Source: Undaria pinnatifida
Taxonomy: Eukaryota; Sar; Phaeophyceae; Laminariales; Alariaceae
Direction of reading: 5' to 3'
Assembly (NCBI GenBank): GCA_012845835.1
Contig: JABAKD010000019.1
Coordinates: 4,936,994-5,000,993 of the forward strand
DNA length: 64,000 bases
The position numbers and the translations under genes were made by a program. This document shows, one piece after another, positions 10,839 to 22,910 of the stretch. The notes beneath the pieces were generated by a model, which searched no databases, was not told the origin of the DNA, and saw nothing but the letters and a program-made list of their open reading frames with translations. Position 1 is the stretch's first letter. Each line of letters begins with the position of its first letter.

Positions 10839-12290
10839 TGACATTGCATGCCCACCTCGCCTGCTGTATTTGTAAGATGTATCTCTGTCTTAGAATTGGC
10901 GACCTCAGAGCCCCACAGCGGCACAGTAAAAATCATGGGCGTGAAATCGTACATTTGACACAATAATGATTTAAAAAGGAAGCACAGGCAGACCTGATAA
11001 AATTGCGGTAAACCACACGGCCGACCCATCGCATACCCACCTGAGACGACCTCTACGAAACACAGTACCATATAGCTAACGAAGTAAAGTCACGGTCGCA
11101 GTCAATAGTGATGGCATCGCATATATATGCCATCGCATACCCACCTCGCCTGATGTATTCGTAAGATGTATCTCTGTCTTAAAATTGATGACCGCAGAGC
11201 CCCACATCGGCAAGGTAAAAATCATGGGCGTGAAATCGTACATTTATTTGAGACAATAATAATGTGGAAAGGGAAGCACAGGCAGATGTGTTAAAATTGC
11301 GGTAAACAACCTTGCCAACCCATTACGTAGGGTATTTCGTACATACCGTCTGCATGATCGCCTCCCAACTTATGCCAAGCGAAATATGACTAACGAGGTA
11401 ACGTAATTGAGCGCGTGTATACCAAGTATGACTAACGAGGTAACGTAATTGAGCGCATGTATACCAAGCGTTTCATAAAAACTGACGATTCGCATTTCTC
11501 CCTCTAGTGCTCAATGGCGGGGACAGTGCATGGCCACATACATCACCTCGCATGCTGTATTTGGCACTACGTATCTCTTTCGTATAACTTAGCGATGTCA
11601 GAAAAAAATGGTAACTGTATGATGGTGGTGACAAACAGTGCATGACCACATCACCTCGCCTGTTGTATTTGGCAATACGTATCTCTTTCTTATCATTAGC
11701 GATGTCAGAAAATAATGGTAACTACAAATATTCAAAAAATATTCTAGCTTTCGATCAATGTATCATGCAACAACAAATTATGAAGATTTAACACGTTATT
11801 TACTACACTTAAGCACTGGGTTGCATGCTGCATCTAACATCAAACCTTCTAGAATAGTAAACATTACAAGCCAGATGATATAAAGGGATGTCTTATTGCT
11901 TCAATCGTCAGGTTTGTCCCCTTTGAGGATTTATAGTTTCCGCGCACATATTGAAATGTCCCGCCCCCCGCCCCCCCCCCCCCCCCCTCCCCTGACCCCT
12001 CTTGTTTATGAACCCCCCCCCCCCCTCCCCCCCCGCCCCCCCGTCCCCCTCCCCCCCCCTTTTTTCCGCCTAGTTTGTCCAAACGCCCCACTCACAATCG
12101 AAATCGGCCATAGTAATAAACACCTACACGCAGTTGATATCACGTCATTATCTTTCTGACCATCCATGGCGTAGTTTTCATTTTTTCCCCTCCACCCCCC
12201 CCCCCAAAACCCCCCCCTCCAACGCCCCCTCTGTTCCAACCACCCGCACGATCACCTAGACCTAGCACCACGCGTATAACAAGCCCCTAC
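10839..12290 (+). repeat. R300 units plus C-rich composite, copy B, joined to copy A
   Basis: It starts with GACATTGCATGCCCACCTCGCC directly after the AATTTTTATAATATAT end of copy A, so the two are head to tail. Two R300 units follow (GGCGTGAAATCGTACATTT near 10,938 and 11,225), then GTAACGTAATTGAGCGC twice (near 11,398 and 11,440), then the C-rich part. It is truncated at 12,290, where the inverted 320-bp satellite begins. Confidence 0.8.
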
Positions 12291-12299
12291 AAATCCTTT

Positions 12300-13785
12300 A
12301 GCTCACAGCCGAAGTGTTGGATCTCAAGGTATCAAAAAATTGACACCGAATCTAAAATCCCCAGACGGTAAGAACCGTACCCCACATACCAAATTTGAGA
12401 AAGGTGAAAAATCTCACCTGATCGTCGGTCAGATAAATAGCCCACGTACCGACGGTCAACGATCTTTTCCCAATACACGACGAACAGCAGGTCCACGATA
12501 TCCCCCGATCGTAAAACCATTACACCTACTAGGTAAAACCAATCTTTATGCTCCCACTACCCAATATCATTTTTATGCCGGACCAGTCATAACCAATAGG
12601 TACGGTTCCAACAAAATGACCGTTAGACCTGTTTGATGTCAAGGTATGCAAATATTGACACAGAAGCAAAAACCCACGGACGGTGAAAAAAGACCGTATT
12701 CCACACGCCATACCTAACACAAATATAAAATCTCACCTTCTCGCCGGCCAGACCAAATGACCCACGTATCGACGGCCAACGATCCTTTCCGTACACACTT
12801 GGAATAGCAGGTCCACGGATGATTCCCCCGACCCCAAAACCCTTTCACCTAGGCACAACGAACATTTTACACCCACTACCCCATCTCACACCATATCATT
12901 TCATCCGGAACCATTAATACGCAATGGTTACGGTTCCAAACGAAATGATGGTTACGGCTGTAGGATGTAAAGGTATCGAAAAATAGATACCGAATCTAAA
13001 ATCTACAGGCGGTGAAATTTATACCGTATCCCACATACCATAGTTAAGACAAATGAAATACCACATCTGCTCGTCGGCCAGACCAAACGACCCACGTACC
13101 GGCGGCCAACGATCTTCTCCAAGAAAGCACTTAGAACAGCAGATCCACGAACTCCCCCGGTTCCAAAATCACTACACCTAGGTACAACGAACCTATATAC
13201 ACATACCACCCCATCTCGCATCACACCGTTTCATTCTGCACCACTCATACCCAATGGTTACGGTTCCAACAAAATGACGGTTACGTCTGTTCGATCTAAA
13301 GATCCCCAAAAATTGATACCGAATCTAAAATGCTCAGCCGGTAAAAAAACGACCGTAACCCACATAACATACCATGCGTGAGACAGGTTAAAAATCTCAC
13401 ATCCTCGCCGACCAGACTATATGACTCACGTACCGGCGGCCAACGACCACACTTAGAAAAGCAGGTCGACGAACTCCCCCAACCCCAAGAAACCACTTCA
13501 CCTAGGTACAACAAACCTATATAAAATCACTAACCCATCTCATATCTTACCATTACATCCCGGAATATTCATACCCAATGGATACGGTTCCATACAATGA
13601 CAGTTACGGTTGTTCGATCTCAATGCATTCAAAAATCATACCGACTCTTAAATCCCAAGACGGTAAGCAAATACCGTATCACACATACCATATTTGAGAC
13701 AAGAAAAGAAACTCACATCTTCGCCGGCCAGACCAAATGACCCACGTACCGACGCTCTCCGAGCACACTTAGAACAATAAGTCCA
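12300..13785 (-). repeat. Satellite of about 325 bp, minus-orientation array
   Basis: The complement of the 2.6-4.65 kb satellite. TACGGTTCCA marks units at 12,601, 12,929, 13,259 and 13,583 (periods 324-330). Shared pieces are CTCGCCGGCCAGACCAAATG, GACCCACGTACCG, CTCCCCCGACCCCAAAA and CCCATCTCATATC. It fades at about 13,785. No gene. Confidence 0.88.
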
Positions 13786-13829
13786 CAAGCTACACCTTCA
13801 CCGGAGTTCCACTTTTCACCAGGGATTTT

Positions 13830-14015
13830 TTTCGTCACCCGAGCTTCACGACGAGAGATCCACCTTTTTTAGAGCTCCATCTTCGACAAAACTTCGTTGC
13901 CACCTGCGCTTCGCGACCAGAGCTTGCCTTGCACGGAGATTCGTCGTCACCTGTCGTCACCTGAGCTTCGCGACCAGAGCTCCACCTTTCATCTGAGATC
14001 CACCTCTGTCTTTCG
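13830..14015 (+). repeat. Short degenerate tandem repeat
   Basis: GAGCTTCGCGACCAGAGCT or a close variant recurs about four times with a spacing of roughly 60-70 bases, each followed by a CCACCTTT-like stretch. It opens the long pyrimidine-rich region. Confidence 0.6.
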
Positions 14016-17000
14016 CGACTATTTCATTCGATGCCTTTCCCCTTCATACCACTGACAACGACAAGGCAACCGATTTCTTCCCCCACTACCACCACCATCT
14101 ACTCCGACTTTTTTCACCGACTTTTGCAGCCATACACCGATGGGCCACCCGCTTCAAACCGCTGCCAGCATCGAGGCTCCCTTTTTCTGGCCACTAGCAC
14201 AAACTCCGGCGTCATCGCACCGTCAGCGCCGACCAGCTGGGACATATTTCGCTGACTTCTGCAGCCACCGCGCTGGTAGGTCTGCTCATTCAGTCCTCTA
14301 CTAATCGCCTATTCGTCCCCACCATCGTGGGCTGCTTCGGGACTTCTCTACCACATATTCCAGCAACCACGCCGTCATCCTCGCCGTGTGAAGACCTAAC
14401 TCCACCACCGCGAGCACCGCAGGCATCTCCGCGGGCCCACCTTAAAAAACTACTACGACGTCAACGCTTGCGTCTACATGTACGCTGCGGAACACGCACA
14501 TTTCACCGCCGCGTAAGCGATCCGACACCTTCTTCAACCTACCATATTGAGCTACTACAGCCTCGTCTTCTTCCGTCACATAGATCTCTTACCGCATCGT
14601 CCGCGGACACGCCGTCCTCACTGTTTCGCGCTCGGAGCTCTTCAACGCGTTAACTGGACCATCATCCGTCTCCAGCAGCTCCTACCACAACCTTCGCGAA
14701 CGCTGCGATGTCACCGCCTCGCGATCGAAGCGCTCCGGCACACAACCAGCTGCGTTTCGTCGGATTTTTCTTCAGGCTCTACACCATCCGGTTTCAGGGT
14801 CATCCTACGGCGTGTTTACAGAACATGTGTTCGCGGAGCACCACCTACGGATCGGCGTGTGTGCGATGCCACGCGGCAGGGATGTCTGCATCCATGGTAT
14901 CATCGCGTTGAGTCGCAATTTCCTATTTTTTTCTTTTCCCTCCCCATGACCATGTATTTTTTCAGTTCCTTCTTGAGTTTCTAATTAGGATTTATTTTCT
15001 GAGCATGAACGTCTTTGTTTTTTCTTTTTCGAGTTTGATTATGTTGCTCAGTAGTTTCAAGGTGCCTCGTTTTTGCCTTGACTTTTCGGGATGTCCCACG
15101 TTTGACCAGCACGTATGTTTCCGTGCTTGTGTCAGTGTGCTACCTTGACGTTTCGGGTTGTCCAACTTTTGACCAGCACATATTTTTGCGTGCTTGTGTC
15201 GGTATGCCATCCTGGCCTTCCAGCCACTGCTTGAGCTTGCTCTCTTTTCGTAACTAGGCCGAAACCAAATTTGTGATGGTTTCGTTTTCCTTTGCCTGCC
15301 GGTTTAGTCTGCCCCGTTTTCGTAGCTTGGCCTCAAACCTGCCGTGTTTTCGTTTCCTACCGTCGGTTTAGCGTACCCTTGTTGTGTACCCCGCCAAATC
15401 GCTATGGATTTGTTTTGGTTGGCCTTCCCCTTGCTTTCTGCACTACATACGCAAATACGTGAATATTTAGGCGTCTTATATGTCTGCAAACCGGCTGTGG
15501 TATGCCCATCTTGGCTCTTCTTCTGCGCGTTGCACTGCGTACGTCATAGGTTCCTATTGAAGCGTCATATTTGGTTTCCTACTGCTATGGCATATATGCC
15601 TCAGCCCTCCCCCGACTCTTTGCACTACGTACGTCATAGGTTCTTATTGAGGCGTCGTATTTTTTCTTTCACCACTGTGGTCCCTTCCTCAGTTTTCCGC
15701 ACTACGCACGCCGTAGGTGCTTGTAGTTGAGGCGTGTTGTCCACCTTGTTTGCGTCATATCGCCCTGCACAAGTCCCCTCGTATCGGTTGGACATCCAAG
15801 CGCCTTCGCGTATGTTTTCCCCGATTTTTCGTCGCTTAGCTTCCAATAGGAAGGGCTCTATAGTAAGCCACATTTTCAGAGGTTCACGACATCAATGTTT
15901 GGCAAGAATGTTGGGGTCCGTCGTTTGTCCACGACCCCCCCTCGAGGCTTATTTATAGTATCCACCCCCGAAACCATGGTAGTTTCGCTTGATCCTCACT
16001 AGCCTGAACGTCGCTTGCACGCTGTGCATGCGCCCCGCTGGCGTTTTTAGACTTGTACGTCATTTGCTCCCCCTATCTGTCCGGCTTATGGTATCAGCCT
16101 GTGACATCGTAACAGTTTGGTCTGATTCCTCCTCAGCCATCGTAACAGCTCCTTCTGTTTCGTTCTCAGCAATCGTGACAGTTTCGTCTGATTCCTTCTC
16201 TGCCGAGATGTCGTTTGCACCATGTGCGTGCTCGTTTGCAGAATTTCTGGGTCCTCCGTTGTGTTACGACTCCGTTTTCACCGCTCTCACGGTACGGGTT
16301 GGAAAACATGTCGTGTTAGCTTGGTTTTTACATCTTGATTTTCCTTTCCCCTGCACTATGTGCCGGATGGGAACTTAAACCACCTCTTCTTTGCAGTGTG
16401 TGCATTTTTGGAACGTATTTCCTCCCGACTCTGGCATCTCGTGAATTTTCGGAACCTATACTTTCCGCTTTCGCGTCCATGCAACGCGGGTAATGTTTAT
16501 TGTTTTCATGTTATTTCTGGACACGCTTGCTCCTTAGTGGTTATCGCTGTGCGCAGCTAACGACCGACCGTAGTAGCCTTCTCTCCTTTCTTCTGGGAGG
16601 GTTTGTTCGTGAACGCTTTTTGCGCGTATTGGCGTTAGACCCTGCTGTCCCAGGCCAAGTCTACCTTGTAGGTACCAGTATCGTCAGTGTTATCGCCTCG
16701 TGGCCTCCCCAAAGCACCCCATTACAGTCTGATTATCATTGAGGCTCCAACAACGTTTTAACGTAGTAGTATGCCTTCTGTCTTCTTTGTCGCATTAACA
16801 AATATGGCATTTGTTCGTTTTCGGTGATCTTCAAATGGTCGCTATGATCTTGAACTTGTGCCCACGTTGTTATATTGTTCTTCAGTACGACGAGTGTTCG
16901 CCTTTGTGGTTTTGCTTCCGCCTTCTACCGCCGATGTAGCCTGCCCACGTTTCGTGCATACCGACGAAACATGGCGTTTCCGAACCATGTCGAGGTTTTC

Positions 17001-19330
17001 CATCATTTCGTTTCCACCGCGCCTATGCGATTGGTGACAAAATGGATGCTTCCCGCGTTATCTCTCTTCGTTTTTCCCGAGGCACGACCTCCCTTTTTTT
17101 ATTGGTGTTGGGTTTTCCTTGTTCCTTGGCGTACTTCTCTTTTGTTGTGGTGCCTTCCTTGATTCTTGACGCACTTCTTTCCACAGCTAACTTCACTGCA
17201 CTGTGGCCCCAGCCACCTGGTATTGCGGCATTCCAGCTATTGCTACCGTGTATGGTCCCATATTGTCAACCACTGGTTTCACATTGAGAGCACCCGTTAG
17301 GTTACACGTTAGAGGCCCCGTGATGACTCTCCAGCCTCTCTGTCGGTTTCTCGTTGGCGTCTACTTTGTTTGGTCGCACCTGCCCCGTAAGAGCCCCTTG
17401 ATGTGGGGCTCCGTTCTAGCTTTGTATCCAGCGGATCTATTCCCCTGGACCACTATTTCTCACCTTTTCTTCTCGACATGCCTACCCCTACGGTCCAACG
17501 ATAATGACGACCGTCCTGGCTTTGCAGCTAACGGGTCTTGTTTTTCTCGACCACTTTTCTTTGTTTCTTTCCGGTGTACCTGCCCATAGGGTTTAACTAC
17601 ACCCGCCTTACTCATGGCTCTACAGCCGGTCCTGACTGTGCAGTTCACAGGCCGTCCCCTCTTGGCCCCCGTTTTTCGCTTGGCTTGTTGGCGTACTTGT
17701 CGCACTGATCCCTCGTTTTGACCCCTGTTTGGCTTCGCAGCCCATTTAGGTTTTGTTGACCCCCTGTCGTGTTGTGTTTTCGACGAAATCGTTTTCGGAG
17801 AAATGCCTTCGCTACGTAGGTAGTGTTGCTCGTTTTCTTAAAGTAGCCCTTCAAGGCCCCTTGCTATTGACCTTTCTTTCGTTTGTCAAGCTGCAGTACG
17901 TTGCTATGACACGGTTTGCCTATTTCCTGTTTTCCCTTGCATTTTTTCTGTTGAATTTTTCTCTGTTACATATTTAGGGTTGCTCTACGTTAGCGACCCA
18001 GCGTTCCCGACGTATGGTACCTAGCTGCGGCTTCGTTCGCACTGTCTTCCCTGTTCCCTACATTTTATCTGGAGCCAGACACCTCCAGTGCTGCTTCGAG
18101 CTAAACGATTGTCTTCTTGTTGACCCCATTTTGGGCTTGCTTAGTTATGGTTGAATAGCCTCGCCACGTTTCCTGGCATTGCTCCCGTTATTAGCTAGCC
18201 TCTCAAGGTGTCAGCTATTAGCTAGCCTCTCAAGGTGTCATGTGTCGACTCTCGTTCCGGCTTTTTATAGTACCTTCCGTCTTTCTGTGTCCACGTTTCA
18301 GGTTCGTCCTTGTTTGCGCATTTGTTTGGCTAGGTGATCTCACTGCTTATCTCTTCCCGTTTTCCTGGTGCTGTACTCAGATATCTTCAAAGGTTACTCC
18401 ACTGTTGCCCCCCGGTTCAGCTTTCCGGCGTTTCAAACACGCCTCCAGTACTACCGTTTTCATGTTGTCTTTGTCACTGTTTAGATGTTGTCTTTCTCTG
18501 CGTTTTCGCGAATTGTTTTCGTTGCCTCGGTTTCACGTTCTGCAGTTCGACCAAGGGCCTTGCGCTAGCCTCCTAGGTCTTATTACGGCCCCTGTGCTTC
18601 CGTTACACCTCATCGTACTGGTGCTCTATCGTTTTGCTTTCCGACCAATGGTCCCACGTCAGCCTTCCAGGTCGAACCTTGCGGACCCCGACGTAATTCA
18701 GGCGGTGTTCTTTGTTTTCTATAATTTCAGGCTCTTTCTCGTCTGCCTTTCGACCAATGGGCCGACGCTTGCGTACTTCTTGGCGTCCTGGTTGTTTCTC
18801 ATTCACCGTCCAACCGATGGCCCAACGTCAGCTTTCCATGTTCAACGTAGCGGACTCTGACGTTCTTTTAGGCAGTGTTTCTTGATTTTTATCTTATCTT
18901 CCGGCAAATGGACCGACCGCCCGCCCCTTCGGCACTAAGCTTAAGGCCGTGACTTGTCTGGCCTTCACAACGTGACACCTGTTCCCTTCTTTTCTTCTGA
19001 CTTGGTTTCCGCGTCTATACCTTCCGCCTCGGCTCCCTTTGCATCCTTGCTCTCAGTGGCGGCGCCCTTCGTGTTTTTGTAGGGCGATTGCTACTCGTAT
19101 ACCGTAGGTACATACCCTTTCTCGAGCTCTCACGGTTGTGATCTCCATCATAGGATTGTATGTCCTGCACTGATGCATTTTAGCCTCATAGTCACGAGGT
19201 GTGGGGCACTCTATAGCCTCATTTCGTTTGTTACGAATAGCCGCATGTTCGCTCCCCTTTCCAACGCTAGATGTTTTGTTGACATCCTTTGATTGGCAGG
19301 TGATCTGCATCTATCTACGACTTTTCAGGG
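14016..19330 (+). other. 5.3-kb pyrimidine-rich region without a recognised gene
   Basis: The plus strand is strongly C/T-rich throughout. Many open frames appear, including one of 206 codons at 18,240-18,860. Their predicted products are biased toward Leu, Phe, Pro, Arg and Ser, share no family motif, and look like composition artefacts. Short diverged tandem units lie inside: two near 15,100-15,200 (TTTTGACCAGCACATAT-like), three near 15,530-15,720 (GTACGTCATAGGTTC), and a pair near 18,650 and 18,812 (CCAATGG-CC, ACGTCAGC). It may be a decayed repeat, or long untranslated or intron sequence. Confidence 0.5.
18190..18240 (+). repeat. 27-bp perfect tandem duplication
   Basis: ATTAGCTAGCCTCTCAAGG with GTGTCA is repeated twice in direct order, 27 bases apart, with no mismatch across about 24 bases. 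This suggests a recent slippage event. Confidence 0.85.
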
Positions 19331-20620
19331 TGGCCTAATGTAATGGAGTGCCCTTCGTAGAAGGATAGTTTAGAGATTCGACGTGAAACCATGTCATGGT
19401 TGAGGTGAAACAACGTGACATTCGATGGCACATTCACTGTTAGACTGCTTTTACACCAATAAAACATACTGCTGTATGTTTATTACGAGTACAAATTAGC
19501 AAGAAGTGAAAAACGCAGCGTCTTTCCAAGGTGCCTGGTATCTACTCTGGGTTACGTATAGTAATCGTGCTAATAATGCCAGTAGCGCCGCTTTGCCCTG
19601 GTGCTATTTATAAATGCTAGCTTTTACCCAGAGCGGCTATCGGCAAGTACAGAGAACAAAGTCCACACGTATGATCCACTTTTTATCACAGCGGTGAACG
19701 GCAAACGCAATCGATATAGTATGCACATGCGAACCGCCCCTTTCCCAGAATGGTGAGCAACAGCACCAACAATATGGTCGGTGCATAAGAGACACCCTTC
19801 CCATATCTTTGTGGTGTGGTATCATGCCAATGTTTGAACAATAGCTCAACCCTGTTTGTGTGGGGAAAAAACAGCAACGATCGGAGGAAAAAGCAAGAAA
19901 ATGCAGATTTGATTCATCATGCATTATTATCTCACGACGTGTCACGCGTGCCCCACAAGGGTTTCCGGCTGATTGACACGCACAGCAGCGCCACCTAGCC
20001 CCCTGCTTGTGCCGGCGGTCTTCGTTCCGGTCATCCGTTTTCGTTTCTCTTCCGTTTTCGGTTTTGATTTTGGTTTTCGACCTCGGTAGTACCGTACTCG
20101 CTGGCCACGCTCGATTGGTATGCAAGACAGACAACGGTGCAGCCGGGAACGTAGAGGGTCAAATATTGATCGCATTTTACGTTGGGCGCGCTCATAGTCA
20201 TGGCTGTGGGGGCGCACTGACGATTTCTGATGCACCTCCCACAAGTATGTATTTTCCCCGTCTAACCCAAAACGACATCGAGCCTAAGGGTGCGTTCAAC
20301 CTAATTGTTGTTGTTCTCACATTAACTCGCGTATCAACTTCGTGGTCACAGGACAGGCTCCAGTCACTCTGGAGCTGAGGAATACCCCAGGGAAAAACTC
20401 AAACAAATCAAAGGCGGTACATGCATATATCACAGCTGATAGTTCATGCTTCCACCAAAAACATATAAAAGTGAAATCGGGAGTCAGCCTACGATGTGCC
20501 AGGTCCATACTGGTGCATACGTCTCATTACTCGCGCCTGGAAAAACCAACCATTACCGCTTGCCACCGGAGAAAGACTCTCACGAATATATTGCACGTAG
20601 TGCCTATCACTACGCATACG
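19331..20620. other. Region with no recognised gene
   Basis: Mixed sequence. A small hairpin AAAACATAC-TGCT-GTATGTTT lies near 19,460. A 165-codon open frame on the minus strand (20,134-19,637) has no recognisable family motif. Nothing else is supportable. Confidence 0.45.
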
Positions 20621-20624
20621 CATG

Positions 20625-20805
20625 ACAGACGCAAGTCGATTGGAAAAACAAAAACAAAGGAAAAGAAAAGAACATAAAGGAAATGAAAGAAAAAGGCAAG
20701 GAGGCGAAAAACGAATAAGGAAAGGAAAACACAGAAAAGACAAGAAAAACAAGAAAAGACAAGACAGGAAGAGGAAGCAAGGAAAGGGAGAGAGAAAAAT
20801 ACATG
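20625..20805 (+). repeat. Purine-rich low-complexity tract
   Basis: An A/G run broken only by scattered C and T (AAAGGAAAAGAAAAGAAC-like) lies over about 180 bases. Lysine/arginine-rich and phenylalanine/leucine-rich open frames across it are artefacts of the composition. Confidence 0.8.
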
Positions 20806-20929
20806 TCATACTAGCAGACCCTAGGAACTGACTTAAGGCGGCATTGGGCTCATAGAGGGTGTCAAGTGCATCATCAACGGCACTGGGGAAAAAACACAAC
20901 ATATAGAAGAAGTCAGGACGGTCTTACGC

Positions 20930-22910
20930 AATCTCGTGACGGCCATTGGAAGGCCCACGAATTTCAAGACGATGATGGCTAGACCCAGATTTAGTCTCTT
21001 GCGCATGACGCCTCCCCTCTCCCCCCCCCCCCCCCCCCCCTCCTCCCGGCCGCTTAGAGATGCCGACGGTGGATGTCGCTGTTGCAGCCTTTGCGCGTCT
21101 CACACCAGCTTTGCGTCTCTCCGTTTCCTGCCAATTCCGCATGAAAAACTCGGCTAGGTCCTTTACTCGTCGAAACCACCTGCCGGCTTTCTGAGCAGCC
21201 TTTCGTCAGCTTTGAAATTTCATTCCAAAGCCTAAGATATACTCCTCCAGATGAGCCATTCAGTCCTTGTCTTGCCCCCCCCGAGTAGCCCTTAACCCCA
21301 ACAAGATCCCCAAACATCACCCTCTGTGGCAGACGCTCCTCCCTCATACGTGTTACGAATCCTGCAAACAATATCCTCCGTTTGCGTACTATCGCATCTA
21401 TGCTCTCGAAAGCTGTCTTGGCAAGCGCGTCGGCGTACGATAGGGTGTGGTCGTCGCGCTCCCATTTCCACCATCGAGGCATTTAAGGAGCACGGAGTGG
21501 TGAACCCGTCGTAGCCTGTCATAGTCAGGCTTGTCCGGGCTCCACGTTATGCAACCGTGAAGGAGTGTCTCGACGACCACCTCATCTTTCAGCAATCGCA
21601 CCTTCAACCGTAAGCGCACACCAGGGCAATCATAGATTTTGATCTTGTACCGCTGGAAGCACGCCCAAGCCCTTTGGAGACGCCGCGTTAGTTCAATGCT
21701 AAGGTCTGTGTATCTTCGGTGATAGCCCCGCCCAAGCACACAAACTCGACGGTTTGTTTGTATACCTGGCCGGCTGCATTGGTTGTGAAGGACACCTTCC
21801 CCCTGCCTTTGGTTTGCAGACACATTATCTGTGTTTTTGCCTCGGAGACCGTAACCCCGAACGGCGAGCAAGCAGTCATGATCACCGTCATCATCCTCTC
21901 CTGCCCTTCTGATTATCGCGATACGATGCCCATATCAGCATACCCCACGATCTCTGCTTCCAATGCCCCTCCTCCCCCCTCCGCCCGTCGACGTTGCCTG
22001 TTCGTGAAGCGCACTTTTTCTCGCCTTTCTCTTTTCGTTAGAGCTGCACCATGTTGTCCGTGACGGCTGCATTAGCGAGGACTCGTTTCTCGGCCACACG
22101 CAGTGCCGCTGTGAATAACACGTTGAACACCAGTGGCTCGAGAACGATCCTTGCCTGAGACCTTGCCCCACGTCGAACTTATCCGAGCACTCTCCATCAT
22201 CGAACCGCGCGCATGCTTGCATGCCGTCGTGGAATTGGCGGATGACGGCGAGCATTCTCGGTGGCACGCCACAACGAGCAAGGACATCCCACAGAAGGGT
22301 TCGATCGGCGGAGTCATATGTTTGGTGACATCGATAGAGCGCAATTACAAGGGGGTGTCCTTCTTCCGCGCCAGTTCCTGTAGTCGTCGTACTACGAACA
22401 TCATGTCCCATCATGTCTACCGTCGAGCGTTGGGGTCTGAACCCACACTGTTCCTCCGGCAGAATGTTATCGCCTTCGCAAAAGTCACTCAGGCGACCCG
22501 CGATGACTTTGAGGAGTACTTTGCCGGCGTCAGCCACGAGAGGGATGGCACGATAATGGCCACACTCACTCCGATATTTCTCCTTGTGAAGCACCTTCAT
22601 CGTTGCCTCTTTCCATTCTTGCGGCACGCCACCCCCCCTCCACACAGCGACGATGATATCGTGAAACTTCCCGAGAGTGTTGAATTCTCTTTCATCGGCC
22701 AAAACCTTCAAGAGCTCGGCCAGGAGACCATCAGGCCCTACCATCCTTCGGTTCGCCAACGCACGGATCGCCTCCTCTACTTCGTACCTAGACGGGACAT
22801 CGTCCAGTTGTCTGAACGGGGGCCACTGCTTAAGCTTATGCACAATGCTCGGGTCAAGGGCGGCATGTTGGTGTAAACAATGCACAGCAGAAGAAACGAT
22901 TATCAGCATA
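20930..22910 (-). mobile_element. Decayed LINE (non-LTR retrotransposon), 5'-truncated
   Basis: Minus-strand reverse transcriptase. From 22,909 down: [72 protein letters not shown], then [17 protein letters not shown] and DVGQGLRQG. The motif A aspartate (SIDVTK) and the following YDSADR are in different frames, through loss of one base in the codon between them. The catalytic YADD box (about 21,934-21,942) reads YADM, followed closely by an in-frame stop. The C-terminal part continues in other frames: VSEAKTQIMCLQTKGRGK, LLHGCITW, RRVHHSVLLKCL, YADALAKTAFESIDAIVRKR, AGFVTRMREERLPQRVMF, SKRPGGGG. No endonuclease domain is visible. The clade is not assigned, and no poly-A tail was seen. Confidence 0.92.

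Noticed and set aside
9288-12290. LTR-type element flanked by direct repeats
   Set aside because: Direct repetition exists, but there are no coding domains, primer-binding site or polypurine tract. Head-to-tail repeat units explain it better.
18240-18860. 206-codon open frame on the plus strand
   Set aside because: The composition follows the C/T-rich strand, no motif is seen, and it overlaps a diverged tandem repeat. It looks like an artefact of low stop-codon density.
20610-20902. Lysine/arginine-rich and phenylalanine-rich peptides
   Set aside because: They are both strands of a purine-rich low-complexity tract.
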